Source: Uloborus plumipes
Lineage: Eukaryota > Arthropoda > Arachnida > Araneae > Uloboridae
DNA length: 64,000 bases
NCBI GenBank assembly: GCA_038373865.1
Contig: JAXGGA010003075.1
Location: 1 to 64,000, forward strand
Direction of reading: 5' to 3'
Shown: positions 48,371 through 60,930 of the stretch, in pieces
Layout: each line of letters begins with the position of its first letter
Numbering within the stretch: position 1 is the first letter of the stretch
Notes under the pieces: model-generated
Told to the model about the DNA's origin: nothing
What the model saw: only the letters and a program-made list of their open reading frames with translations
Databases searched by the model: none
Program-made: the position numbers and the translations under genes

Positions 48371-49781
48371 ACTTTGCGATTATTGTAAACAACAAATAAA
48401 TGTTTTGATTTGTTGAAAAACTATTTTTTACAGTTCACTAGATGGATGTAAAAACTGCTTTTTGGCTCAAAAAACTCTTCTGATGTGCTCATTTAACATA
48501 TTTAGCATTCTCATTTTAAAAATCAAAGGAAAAAATGTTTACATTTAACAATTTCTTTTTAAAAAAGCCATAGCATCATTTTTTAGAACTTAAAATTGTT
48601 TCAATTGGTAAATTTGATCTTTTTAATTGCCAATATTTTAAAATTATGTAATGAAAATCAGTGCTTAAACTATAGCATATATGTAACAAAAAAAAATTTT
48701 TCCATTAAATGTTGTAATTAACAAAACTATTTATTCGATAGGAATATTCATTTTATCACCAGGCATAATTTAGTACAAGGAATATAATTATGAGCTATAA
48801 TTTGTAGTTCAGAAAAAATATCCAGAAACATTTTATTAGTGTTTTTTTAGTATTTTAACAATTGTTACCTCTGAACATTCAAGTAATATTTTTGTTAAAA
48901 CATAGAAATACTAGATATTTTATTCAGCTTATCACACAAATAAAAAAAATTGTAAAAGTCAACAAAATTAAAATTAAAATAAAAAAAAACAGTCAAAGTA
49001 TTTGTACACATGTTTAGCGTGTTTGTACACATCCTATCTATGTCACAAAAGTTGTGATGTACCAAGTACTCAGCACTCGGGCAATGCAGAGTAGTAGTAC
49101 AAATTGAATATTTTTCAAGATTACGAAATGTTTGAGCAATTTACAATTGCCTTTATCCATAAAATAAAACTCTATTCTATGTAGGAGCCAAAAAAAAAAA
49201 AAAACACCACCAATACAGGGTAGCAGTTAGCTGTGGGCTAAGTCCTTTCAACGCTGCAAATGCATAAATGCAGTTGCGTGTAACTATCTTTCCCATAACA
49301 CATATTAGTGAGTTAATTCTCCTTTGCCCAGAACAGTTCATGTGATTTCTAAGCTGAATATTCATAGACTGATAATAAAAAACCTTTAAATCATATTCGA
49401 ACTTATTTTGAATCATTTGAAAACTTAGATTGCAAATTTTTCAAACCATCATTTTGCAGATTTAAGTTTTTGATATAGTGTTAGCATAAAAATAAGTCAT
49501 TTTTAAAATTATAAGTAAAAAATTGTGATTATTATGGATAAAGCAATGCTTAGGAAACAAATTAAAATGTTATGAAAATATTTTAGTAAACAAATTCACG
49601 GTATTTTAAACTGTGGTGCAGTAAGTGTCTTACTGAGTACTTGGTCTCTATAAAAGTAGTGAATAACACCTAATATATAGAATCTACAATCAATTTCAAC
49701 ATAAACAAAATAGCCGCTTTCACTTCGCATATATTCAACACACCATATATAAGTTGTTTCTCCTTGAGTCAATGTTTACGT
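48371..49781. other. No gene seen
   Basis: AT-rich intron sequence without recognisable exon or element end. At 49782 CAGGGTTTCCGCTACGG looks like a hAT terminus, but I could not find a convincing partner with a matching duplication. Confidence 0.4.
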
Positions 49782-50297
49782 CAGGGTTTCCGCTACGGTC
49801 GCATTTTTCGCAAAAAGTGAAAATTCTATTGCAAAAATAAAGCAAGGCCATTTTCGCTTTTTTGCTACAAAATAAGAACAAAAAACAATGCACAATCTGA
49901 GAGAGAAAAGCAAATATGGTGATATATTACTTTATCTTATGATAAATTGTAGTCAACATGTATAAAATGCTATTAAATCCAACAGTATATTGTCTTAATG
50001 GGCATAAAATCCCCCCCCCTTCAATAAATGCATTATCAACAACTTCAAAGTAACTTGTGTGTTTTTATATGTGAATTACAATTCAAAATGTTTTTCACAA
50101 ATTAAAAAAAAAAATGTTACTAAAAATGTATTATTTAAAGCTGTCAAGGCTGAACTTCGAATTTAGCTTTCAACAGGAGATGAAATAGTAGACTAGGTAG
50201 AAAGATAGTTAACAGTTTCACTATTGATTAATTTTTATCATTTTGCTAAAGGCTTTTCTCCAATTTTAGCTTTCCTGCTAAAACACTTTCGCCCTTA

Positions 50298-50534
50298 TTA
50301 ACCCTTTAACTGTCAAGTTATTTTGATTTTTAACACTTTTCCAAGCACAAACCCAAGAAACAGTCGGGTTTGACAAAGAGATGAAGCCGAAATAAACGTG
50401 TCCCGATATATATTCGGGTATAACAATACGATGCAATAAAAAAAAAAATATTACCCCGAGTAATACTTGTGGGTGACATTTTCGAAAACCAGCTGTGCCC
50501 GAGACTATCTTGGGCATGACAGTTAAAGGGTTAA
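50298..50534. mobile_element. 237-bp TTAA-flanked MITE (piggyBac-type)
   Basis: TTAA at 50298-50301 and 50531-50534; inverted ends CCCTTTAACTGTCA and TGACAGTTAAAGGG. The interior repeats short CGGGTWTRACAA and CCGAG motifs. No coding sequence. Confidence 0.85.
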
Positions 50535-52438
50535 CCAACGCGGGTAACTCGAGCAGCCTAGGGTTACCTACCGATTGGCGGGTTGACGCTATCAACCAAC
50601 GCGAGTTGGGGTTAACACTGAGTTGTAAACAGGTTTTTCCGCCCCAACCCCAGCCTCTCGATTTCGGCGAGTTAACTCGCAAAAGTGAGTTCTTTGATAT
50701 GATTCTCCTCGTAATTGCGACATGAATAATCTGCCACTGTTCCCTGCCATTACAAGTTATTTAACACAATTAGCTTGCTGATGGTGATAGAATAAAATAA
50801 ATATTTGACACGTTTTTTTATTTTATATATGCATCATTTATTCATTTACTTTATAAATAATTTGCTTAAAAGTTATGTTTATTTGCTTTCAAATATTTTT
50901 AGCAATAAAATAACACACCTGAATGCATTTTCTTCTATTAAAAAAATTACTAATGATTAAATTAATGAAAATACAGACTTTTTATGCTGTGAAAACAAAG
51001 ATTATTTGAATATTAAGATTAGAGATATGTATTTGGTATACCAATTTACACACCTGGGTGACCCGGGCACTGATAAATATGGTACCACAAATTAAAAAAA
51101 AATTTTCTTGCCTCCAACATGCATTTTTTTAGCGTTGAAAATTAGATTTTTAAAAAAAATTACAGCTTTGGGGGGGCATATCTCATAAAGGGGGTGGAGT
51201 AACAAGCCAATTTTTTTTATACAGTAAGTAACCATGACTATGAATATATGATGAAAAAATGGTCTTGTTACTTTAAACCCTTCATGGGTTTTTTAATTTT
51301 CGAAAGTAGTAAAAAATTTCATTTTCGTCGTGAACTTTAACCTTGAAAAAATAAATATTTTTTTTTAAACTTGAAATTTATTGATAGCATATATAAAAAG
51401 ATCTTTTTCTTAGCTTTCTAATGAGCTATGCTTGAGCTCAAAATCTTTGACAGAAAAAAGTTATAGTTCATAAGACAAAGCATCAAAACGCTAGATTTTC
51501 GCTGTTGCCAACAACAATAATGGCCTATATATCATAGGGTGAATTTTTTAAAAATAAAATGAACACTATTTTGAGCTCTGGGAAGTAAAAGGAATACATA
51601 TGCAAATTTTCATAAAAATCAAAAATGGTAATGCAACAACTTTTTTGAAAATTTGTTGATTTAAAATGGAAGGACCCACTACTATTGATGGAAAAGATTA
51701 ATAAACTTTTTTTTTTCCTTTTAACTTACCTATATTTTCATTTAACAATAATAATTATTGCAATATAAATGAAAATTGATTTTTTCTGTAAACATTAATC
51801 AAATCAGTTACTATTCTCACTAAAGTAAGATATTTTGTTCAGAAATCAGTTGATATAAATTTTAAATAAATATATGGTTTACATGTTATAAAATTTTTTT
51901 AGTTGCAAATGAGAAAACTATGATACAAATGATAAAGGTAATTAATTCATAGTGTGCTTTCCGTGCATCAATGATTTTTAGTGCGATGATGCCTGTGTTT
52001 ATATGTCATAAAATATATTGTCAAATAAAAAAAAAATTGTTCCCTTCAGTTGGAAGCCTAGACACAAATCACCATTAAAAAAAAAAAAAGAGTGCAGAAT
52101 TTTGGTTCCCCCCCCCCCCCCCTTCGTCGTTGTCCCCGGGCACCGAATGCCCCGCCGTAAATCAGTCCCTGGTGGTGTATATCCGAAGCGTGTCGGTTAC
52201 GATGTTACGATTCAAGACTAATAACCGTCGGCTGTGCCTCCCCCAGTCAACAATATCACATGCTGAAGATAAGCCAATATAGAAACAATGCTTACATCTT
52301 GGCCAGAAAAAATCAAGGGGATGAGTAACTCGCTGTTGAGGGCTGTTGGATAATAACACTCGTGAGTAACCTCAGAGCTTGGGTTAACCCTAGGTTGTTT
52401 CAATCGCCAGTTACTCTTCCTTTACTCGCGTTGGTTAA
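50531..52438. mobile_element. 1.9-kb TTAA-flanked element abutting the previous one
   Basis: TTAA at 50531-50534 (shared with the 50298 element) and 52435-52438; inverted ends CCAACGCGGGTAACTCG and TTTACTCGCGTTGG. CCTAGGGTTACC near the left is mirrored by GGTTAACCCTAGG near the right. The interior is AT-rich; no transposase is recognised. Confidence 0.75.
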
Positions 52439-53551
52439 TATGGCAGTTTGAAACTCAGCTTAAATCCTGGTTTGTGTATGTTCGTTTTCTAATAGTTCCG
52501 ACATAACATGAAACAGAAGTCTTTAAAAGAAATTTATTTTTCGAACTAATTATTCAAGTCAACGCCATATTAATCACATTTCAATTTCACCAAGCATTCC
52601 AAGCACTTGTTTGTTTGCTCCTGCAAACTATTTGCAGTCTTTAGTAATTCTATTAGCCTTTACATATCAGAGTCCTTCTCAGCTCTGTTCCATTCTTGCT
52701 GGACTCCGGGGGTTGATGTTTCTATAAACCATACAAGAAATAAGTGAAGAACAAAATGTTCTAAACATCACCTATGAAACTTAAATTTATTATTTTACTT
52801 TTTACAGTATTATCACAGAATAAATTAATGTATATATACCAGGGCTGGCATGCTTGACAGTTGGTGGTTTTATAAGGTTTTTAACCGTCACATCAAAACC
52901 CCCTTAACAAAATACCAAGTCTTTGGTGCACCAAATTTCACAGAAAAAGTTAATTACAAAAGATTTTTGTTAAAGGCAGCCAAAATATTTTCATAATTTA
53001 TAGTTAAACCATTGAGAGGTAATTGACTTAATTTTACCTTTCCTCAAAAGCGAAAAGCTATTAGGTAAATCCTGGAACCAACTAATTTTTTAACTAATAA
53101 AATTACTTGTTACTAATTGTTTTCACTGTTAAAAATTCATATAGAACTATTTTGAAAACTGTAACAATTTCGATATTAGTAACTATTTTAACAGTATAAC
53201 AAATAAATTTAAAAGAAAATTTATACTTGACTGAACGCTGATGTATGTTGTAGTTTTGGGTAAGACAGCCCCTGAAATGTTCATTTTTTTTTTATTTTAA
53301 GAACGATAGAAATCAATCGCAAACAGCCTTACTTTTAATGAGCTCCCCCCCTCCCCCCCCCCCCCCCCAAGCATTTTTTTCGCAACACAGCACTACATAG
53401 TCAAATTTTGTTATAACAACACCTGGACTTCCCGAAACTTTGGAGATCAAATCATGTTTTCTAAGGGCTAAACTTATGGCATGTAACCTAAATGTTTAAT
53501 GGGCTCCGGATTTTGTGAGTGTTCTATTGTGAAACTCTAATCACTTCGACA

Positions 53552-53711
53552 CAGTGGCATACATAGCACCACTGTGGGAAGGGTGGCGCACAATCCAAAA
53601 AATAGCACTACGAGTTACACAGGAAATGTTATAAAAATAGTTTAAGAGGGGGATGGGGGGCACACTTACAAATTTTGCAGGAAGGCACACCTCAGTCTAT
53701 GTACGCTACTG
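53552..53711. mobile_element. 160-bp hAT-type MITE, same family as 11720
   Basis: Ends CAGTGGCATACATAGC and CTATGTACGCTACTG. Flanks CTTCGACA and GATTGACA are only partly matching, so it is an older copy. Confidence 0.65.
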
Positions 53712-54223
53712 GATTGACACATTAGGCTGATTCAACAAAATCAAAATTTTCTTTGCAATTAAAATACTTTTCATAAAATAATGTAAAAATTGAAGTTTAT
53801 AGTAGCTCAATTTGTTGTCTTAACTTCTTAGATGTATACAAAATACCATATTAGGACTGGCAATATAGGAAAAAGGGGCTCAGGGTGGAGGGACTAACTC
53901 CTCATGGAATTTTTCACAAGAAGATTTAGCAAGACCAATTGTAAGGAGCATATTTTCTTGCTCCCTGACACCGACTTCCTTGGTAAAATTAAACACTCAA
54001 GTTTACGAATAGTTTGGAATAACGCAAAATGTTTTTGTTTAAAATTGAAAAGTATTTCTTGAATGAAATCTTTTTAAGGGTAGCTACCTACATTTCACTG
54101 AGTGTTCCTAAATTAGAAATACGTAAAATCAGGAAACAAGTAAATTACTTACTTATATAAAAATTAAAACATCCTCTATAATCTGCTAATTTCTTGAGAG
54201 CGTTAAATTGTTGGTTCTAATTA

Positions 54224-57200
54224 CAGAGATGCCACTCTCATACCAAAGCTTTCAGTAGAATCACAAAAAAATTTCAGTAGTTTTCAGTACTTATCAGTAG
54301 TTCATATTACCTAAGAGATAACGATGCAATGCTATTTATAAGTTTAATGTATGGTGCACGCGAATATTAAAAAGGAAATAATCAACATTTATACTATTTT
54401 TTTTCCATGAAGAAAATTGATAAATTCAGAATAAGACAAGGATATAATGTATTCACTCTAATTTGTCAGTGTTTGTCTGTGAATGCAAAATGTGAATACT
54501 ACGCCCTTCTTTTCTCCCCCCCCCCCCTCCAAGAAAAAGTTGTAAATTTTTTTTCACAATTAGTTTTTACACGTTTTTTTTCAACCTCGAGGAAAAAGCT
54601 GCCTGCATTTTGAATTAAATAAACAAATGAAAAGTCAAGCAAGCACTTTTTCTTTACAAGTTTGGCGTTTACCTGAAAACCATTAAAAACCAATAAATTG
54701 GTATAGCTAAAATTTGAGTTAAAAAATAAATAAATAATTAAAATAACATGGACAATGATTATATTTAAGGTAGCAGAGTATAAAAATAACTTAAGAATAT
54801 CAAAATAATCGAAGTATTTACAGAATGCAAAAGGATTGAAGTCTTACAGGGTTCATACTCAAATTTGAAAATTAAAAGTAAGGAGTTTTTAAGGAGTTTT
54901 TCAGGAGCTAATTTCATATTTTAAGGAGTATTTTCTAGTTGAAAGACAAATTTTTTTAACAACATAATAAAAAACAAAACATTCAGTCATGCATTATTTA
55001 TTTTTTCCAACAACATATTGAATAACACACTAAATTAAAAGTCAAATATGAACTTACTTCTTCTTAAATATTAGCCACATCTAAATAAAATTCAAATACC
55101 AAAGGGGAGGGGGGTAACCATAGAAAAATAGTTTAATTGAGGAATTAATTACAAAAAAATTAAAAAAAAAGACTGATTTAAAATTAGTACTTTCTCAAAA
55201 ACAAGACACTTATTAAAAATTTCACAAGGCTTGTATTAATTTTTTTCCAACAATACATTGCACAACACATTAAATTTAAAGTCAAAAATATTCATTTACT
55301 GCATCTTGAATATTAGCCGACTCAAAATAAAATTTCAAATACCAAAGGAGGGGGGGGGGTAACCATTGAAAAATATTGCATTTTAAAAATAAATTAAAAC
55401 AAAAATGTTTAAAAAAGACTGATTGAAAATTAGTCCTTTCTAAAAAACAAGACACTTATTAATTCTGTTGTAACTCTAGAATCCACATAAAAAATAAAAT
55501 AATAATTAAAATTAAAAATTATGAGCAAATATTATTTTAATTTTAATAATTACAGAACAGATAGTAGACGCGAAAAAATAATTTTCAAATTTCTTAAACT
55601 TTTTGACGATTGACTCTTAAAAAGCACAGAATTTCGCTTAAAACTTTTCAACTTAATGATTAAAACAAAAAAATATAATGAAATTTTAGTTGTTTACTTC
55701 TTGACACAGAATAGTAAACATCACAAATGCAAAAAGTCATATTCCAATGGCGGATGCAAATAGATCGCGATTTTCATAATGAACACGTTAAACAAACAAA
55801 AAGGAAAAAAAATGGCACATTTAAGGATTTATTAAAATAAAATTGTCATAATTTACATTTTAAAGCTCTATGATAATCATATTATTAATAGCAATCAACA
55901 TAATTGAAGACAAACTTAAACTAAAAGTGATTTCATTTTAATTTTTTAACTCACATTAGGGAACACAGAATTTAATTTGAAAAATTTTTATTTTCAATTT
56001 TAATAGAAATAAAGAGACATTTTACTTATTTGCTCCTTAGCAAAGCAAAGTAACTATCAAAAATCAGGAAAATTTAATTCTCAAACCGGATGCCAAGAGA
56101 TTGCATCATTGAAAATGAAGGCATCAAAAGTATAAAAACGGCAAACAAAAGAATGTATTACAGCAAAACAATTTCAGAATGCCATTTTAACAGGTCTAGA
56201 TGATGTATATTATTTATTATTATCGATAAAATCGTGGAAAATTTGGAGTAAGGAAAAAAAATTCGGATGTGGGAAGAAAAAAGAATAGCAAAAATGCTGG
56301 ATTTCCTGTTTTACCTCATGAAAAACATCGGAATTCCGGTATAATACCCGAACACAATTCACCGTTTGGGATTAGTGGTAGAAGAAAATATTTAACAGAA
56401 AAAAAACATGAATATAAACAGAATAAAAAATAAGGAGTTTGTAAGGAGATAATGGCAAAATTCAGGAGTTTTAAGGGCACTTATTTTCTCTTGTTAAAAA
56501 GCAGGAGTTTATAAGGAGTTTGTAAGGAGCGTACGAACCCTGTCTTAACAATGGCACGCCATTTTCGGCGAAGCACGTGCTCAATGTTGGAATGTCAACC
56601 ATTTTTTTTTTTTTTTTTTTAAGTTATACAAACTCCATAACACATGTATTTCTCTCCCTGACATTTCTAAAAAATGACCATAGAAGTAAAAAGTAAGAAA
56701 AATGTTCGAATTTTAATCTACCAGACAAATCTAAATTTTGTTAAAAGAAAATCATTAAGATCCCAGTAAAAAAAAGTAATTTTCAGAGAAGCTCATGTTT
56801 AATAAATTAAAGATTACTTTCTGTTGTGTTAATATCCAATTCTGACTCTTCTATTACTAAATTATTTTAAAAGTTAAGAAAAAAGATAAGGCGGCGCCCA
56901 ACCGCGAATTTTCGACGAATGCCGATTATGAGCCTAAATGAAACTTCTTGGAGGTTTTTTTTTTTTTTTTTTTTTTAAATTTTCGCTTTGAAAAACAGCT
57001 TCCGATTTCGAAAATTTGGACGACTGCAGATTTTTCGGTGGGCAAAATTTTTTGCGCGAGCATGATCATGAACGTTCGAAGATCGCCGATTTTTCGGCGC
57101 ACTTTCTGTGGGAATTGATACTTTTAGAGTTTTCAAGAACATTTAAATTTGCAAGGACCTCATATGACTTTCAAGTACTTTCCCGGACCCTTGAAAGTCC

Positions 57201-57629
57201 AAATGAAACTGAAAGACTTTTCAAAGCCGCGGAAACCCTGTTCATAGTCCATTATTGCAGAAGAAAGTTACACCTTGCTGTGCTGATATTGACATCAAAT
57301 AGCAGTAGCGCAAAACACGTGCAAAGCCTAATCCGATCAGCACACGGTTGATGTAAAAATCACTCCATGTGCTGAGAAAGGAAAAATTCCAGTTAGAACC
57401 GGATGCTTATGCTTTCTTTTTTTTTTTCTACTTGGCAGTCTGATGCACTAAAGTCTTCCACAATTGGCGGTAATCGCTTATTTCGGCAATCGCCAAAAAG
57501 TAATTTTTTTTATAATCGCGCCAAGTGTCGATGTCACAATCCGTAGAAAATCGGGCCTTTTCCGTAATCCGTAGTCGATTCAATTTTTCCGTAAAAACTA
57601 CGGACAATCCGTAGCATTTGGCATCTCTG
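54224..57629. mobile_element. 3.4-kb hAT-type element (CAGAGATGCCA ends)
   Basis: CAGAGATGCCA at the left and TGGCATCTCTG at the right, with TAATTA on both outer sides. The right terminal region repeats CCGTAGAAAATC/ACTACGGACAATCCGTAG motifs. It encloses a second element (54847-56542). An open frame at 57016-57351 lies inside but has no recognisable domain. Confidence 0.65.
54847..56542. mobile_element. 1.7-kb nested element with TAAGGAGTTT repeats
   Basis: Ends CAGGGTTCATACTC and CGTACGAACCCTG; beside them TAAGGAGTTTxTAAGGAG repeats. It splits a sequence of the same family as 41904-41985 (GTATTTACAGAATGCAAAAGG before, GGCGAAGCACGTGCTCAATG after). The flanks overlap in TCTTA. A segment at 55007-55213 is duplicated at 55247-55461, including an AAATACCAAAGG-plus-G-run block. 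Confidence 0.7.
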
Positions 57630-58568
57630 TAATTATTGTGTATTAAAAGCAGGGGATTAATAATAATATGAAAATAAATTTAGGAAATTGACTAAACAAA
57701 TTACTTCTAATTTGCAATTAATGTGTAAAATTAGATCAGACTGTGTTTTTCAGTCTAAAACTTCAAATATTTGTGAAAACAATGCAAAAATTATGAAAAA
57801 TGCAAATAATCTACTCTAACTACTCTTTGAAGAGATATTATCAAACTAGATAAAATAGAATTGTCGAAGAATGAAAAAATTTAAAGAATTTTCTGCTTCC
57901 CAAGTCTTATGTTGTGGTCAGCAGCAAAAATGAGAGGTTATGTGGTTATAAGAGTAGGGTGTCACTATATACAACCCAGATCCTGAGGCTAAGTATTCGG
58001 CAAATTCGATAAAATCATAAATCTGACGAAAAAACTCTGATTCAGTTAAAGTATTGGCGAATGGAATATTATCGGCAATCTTTACTTTTCACTCACATTT
58101 ACTTGTGTTTGAGTATTAACTGGAGGACACCCCAAAATAGGTAAGTAACAAATATTGCTCAATGAACAAATTTGTTTAAGTAATATTAAAACATAGCAAA
58201 ATTTGAAAAATTTCTGTGAATGGCATTTGTGTTAGGCTACATTTCATAGGTCTGTTGGATATCTTTATTAATTAAAATAAACTCTTAATCTAAAATAAAA
58301 TGAAAGTTATACCCAAAGGCAGTGAGGTATGCATGTTTTCATATATTGATTTAGGTTGAATGTATTTGGATGATAATATATAAATTTATACATTTTTATT
58401 GTAACTGACGAATATAATAGAACTTTAAAAGATAGATAAATATGAAAATTTCTTAAAACAATAAATGACTCATGGTATATGTAATATCTTCCACATGTAG
58501 GTAATTAGAAGATAAAAATGCTTACGGTAAATTAATTGATCTAAACATTGCAGTGCAGTAATACTTAC

Positions 58569-58682
58569 TCTCTGTGATGTAGGTCCTTGTGTATTCCTCA
58601 TTTCTAAAATTTCCTCCTCATTTCTTATTATTTGGACCATCTCTTCTTCCACCTGCAACGCAACAATTGCACCTCCTATGTT
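58569..58682 (-). CDS. NAIF1-like Harbinger companion protein, second exon
   Basis: A 114-bp exon, exactly 38 codons, between an acceptor at ..CAGAGAG and a GTAAGT donor. It encodes NIGGAIVALQVEEEMVQIIR and a following acidic helix, predicted to be helical or coiled coil. The phase matches the exon ending at 60204. Family members carry such a C-terminal coiled segment after the Myb/SANT-like domain. Whether a further exon exists is not clear. Confidence 0.55.
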
Positions 58683-59257
58683 CTCTCTGTAATCCGAAAA
58701 GCATGGAAAAAAATCTACATAACTATATATTTAATTATATACAGATTATTAAATTTTTATTTTTTTAAAGTTACACTAAAACACAACGTTCAGATGCTTA
58801 ATAAATAGATAACTTCACTTGTACAGATTTTATATCCAAGTTTTACTTTTTCAATTTAACCTTTTGGATCCCGGCTGTTCATATAGAAATTTTTCTTTTG
58901 ATCCAGGTAGTACGACAGTTTGATCACAGATTTCTTTTCCATTGAAAGGAAAAGGTATAAACTGTTGTACCAGACGTATGAAACCTTGAAAAAATCCCTG
59001 GCTCCAAAGGGTTCGAATGAAAATTTCACCCCCGTCCTCTAAACTAGACAAGACTTATGGTACAACATGTGTACCGCCCGATTCCTAAAGGTTAAGGGAA
59101 CTTTCCACCAGTTTTGAAATTCTTTCATGGTACAAGAATTGTTTCAGTATTGTACAGAGGTAAATAGCATTTAAAGTTTCTAGTACATATTGTCCCAGTT
59201 ACACTTCCATAGAAATAACAATACAAGTGCAGTAACTTTTTTTAATGTACCTAAACT

Positions 59258-59987
59258 TAGGGATGCACCGATTAATCGGCCACTTTGCCGATTAATAATA
59301 ATCGGCAAAATCGGGCCGATTAATCGGCCGAAAAAATATTTTTCAAATATTATTCTTTAAAGTATACCTTCACTAAGAAACTATGATGAATAATTTTTTT
59401 ACAACAATTCTCACAGTTGATTTAAAGTTTTCTTTTAATTAACTCACCTACTTTGAATAAATATACATAGACAATGTTGTAAAATTTTTCTTGTGGCAAT
59501 AGTTTTCTCTTTAGTACAGTGCTTTTATATTCCCTCTAATTTTCAAAGAATTAAAGTATTGAATTAAATTGTTATTAATTATTAAGAAATATGAATTAAA
59601 AGTACTCCTAAATTGGAGTGCTCACCACAGACTCCCGCTTCCCCCCCCCCCCATCTTTTTTTTTTTTTTTTGTATTTTTATGTCCAATTAACATATCTAA
59701 CAATGTGTTAATAACATTATTGACAATAATATGAAAATTGGTACAAAGAAATTTAATAAAAAATTGAAATTATATGGGAAAACTAGGAAAATGGAAAAAA
59801 AATCTTTCAGAAATAAATTACTTACTATTTCTAAACTTGGAATTGTATAAGAGAGAAAAAACTGATGGTGAAATTGGTAGTAGAAAAACAATCATCCTTA
59901 TCATTAATCAGCTCAGCCGATTAATCGGGCAATTATCAAACGCCGATTAATCGGTAATAGACCAATCTGCTTATCGGTGAATCCCTA
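59258..59987. mobile_element. 730-bp hAT-type element, perfect 8-bp TSD
   Basis: Flanked by CCTAAACT on both sides (59250-59257 and 59988-59995). Ends TAGGGATGCACCGATTAATC and, in reverse complement, TAGGGATTCACCGATAAGC. Multiple CCGATTAATCGGC palindromes lie near both ends. It sits in the intron of the NAIF1-like gene. A reversed second copy is at 1-462. No transposase is present. Confidence 0.9.
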
Positions 59988-60203
59988 CCTAAACTATTTG
60001 AAACTTCAAAAGATTAGGTTTTTTTTTGTTTTTAATATTTTTACTTAGTTTTATCTTATGTAATATTGGACATTAGATTATTATACATAAAGAAACAAAG
60101 AACATAAACAGGAAAAATGTGTATTTTACATTAAATGTTAATGCATCAAATTATTTTTAAACAAAATGTAATATAGATTTTATCAGAACTTAAATTTCCT
60201 TAC

Positions 60204-60549
60204 CTTCATCAAAAGGGCAGCTGAATCTAAGCCTTTGTCTGTAATTCCTTCAAATGCAGTGAGGGCTATTATTTCCACCACGCTTTCTTCTATGCTGGTC
60301 AACCGGTGGTCCACCACACCAGCAGTCTCTCTATAATTTTTTATCATCTGATTTTTTTTTCTCTTTTGATCCAATATTTCAGATCCTGCCTCTTTTTTTT
60401 TAATGTAAGAACCGCTTTGGCATGTCTTTGATACGCCGCATGCATTAAGCCACCTTGTTTCACACTTTTCTGAAATCTGCATGAAATTGATACTCTGCTG
60501 TTGGCTCCATTGTTGACGTGATTAAGTCACAAGGATTCCTTTTTAAAAT
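60204..60549 (-). CDS. NAIF1-like (Myb/SANT-like) Harbinger companion protein, first visible exon
   Basis: The frame is open from about 60549 to a GTAAGG donor after 60204; the first Met is at 60480-60482 but the true start is uncertain. It reads WLNACGVSKTCQSG and IKKKEAGSEIL, a shortened match to the N-A-C-G-V-x-K-R and V-K-K-K-W part of Myb/SANT-like (NAIF1-type) domains, then YRETAGV (family R-x-T-G-G-G) and LTSIEESVVEII followed by TAFEGI, a segment typical of this family. In PIF/Harbinger transposons such a protein accompanies the transposase and helps it enter the nucleus and bind DNA. The tryptophan after V-K-K-K is lost. Confidence 0.6.
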
Positions 60550-60679
60550 TTTCACCATAACATGTCTCACAGCTGCTCATTTTTAATTAATTCCCAAAAC
60601 AAGAAATAACTAAACCTTGATGAACAATGCTAGCAAAACAAACATGCAAGGCAAGATAAACAGGAGTTTAAGGTTGCAG

Positions 60680-60930
60680 TTAACTTCCTTCACTCATTCA
60701 ATTTTGTGATTGGCCAGCTTAAACTGCTGGTTATGTGATGACGAAACTAGCAAGTCAAGCATTCGATTGCAACTCGGCACCATTCTATCGAACATCATGT
60801 TGAAAGTTGGAAGCCGAAATTTGACCGATCGGGGAAACGTTCGGAATCGAAGGAAATTCTTGATTGGTTTTGATTTGATCAAAAGCCTTTCAGTTGAATT
60901 CCCCTCGAAGTCCTATTCATAAATGGCTCA
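60680..60930 (-). promoter_or_regulatory. CpG-rich stretch upstream of the NAIF1-like exon
   Basis: Compared with surrounding AT-rich DNA, this 250 bp has many CpGs (for example CGATCGGGGAAACGTTCGG). On the minus strand it carries a CCAAT box (GGCCAATCAC near 60712), about 160-230 bp upstream of the first NAIF1-like codons. It could be that gene's promoter or part of another repeat; no TATA box is obvious. Confidence 0.3.

Noticed and set aside
50278..50725. Overlapping open frames of 134 and 76 codons on opposite strands
   Set aside because: They cross the ends of two TTAA elements and show no domain; they are chance frames in GC-richer terminal repeats.
49782..57240. A 7.4-kb hAT element from CAGGGTTTCCGC to GCGGAAACCCTG
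   Set aside because: The termini face each other, but the flanking octamers GTTTACGT and TTCATAGT do not match, and the span would overlap the boundary of the 54224-57629 element.
57016..57351. A 111-codon plus-strand open frame
   Set aside because: It lies within hAT terminal-type repeats and has no recognisable domain or splice context.
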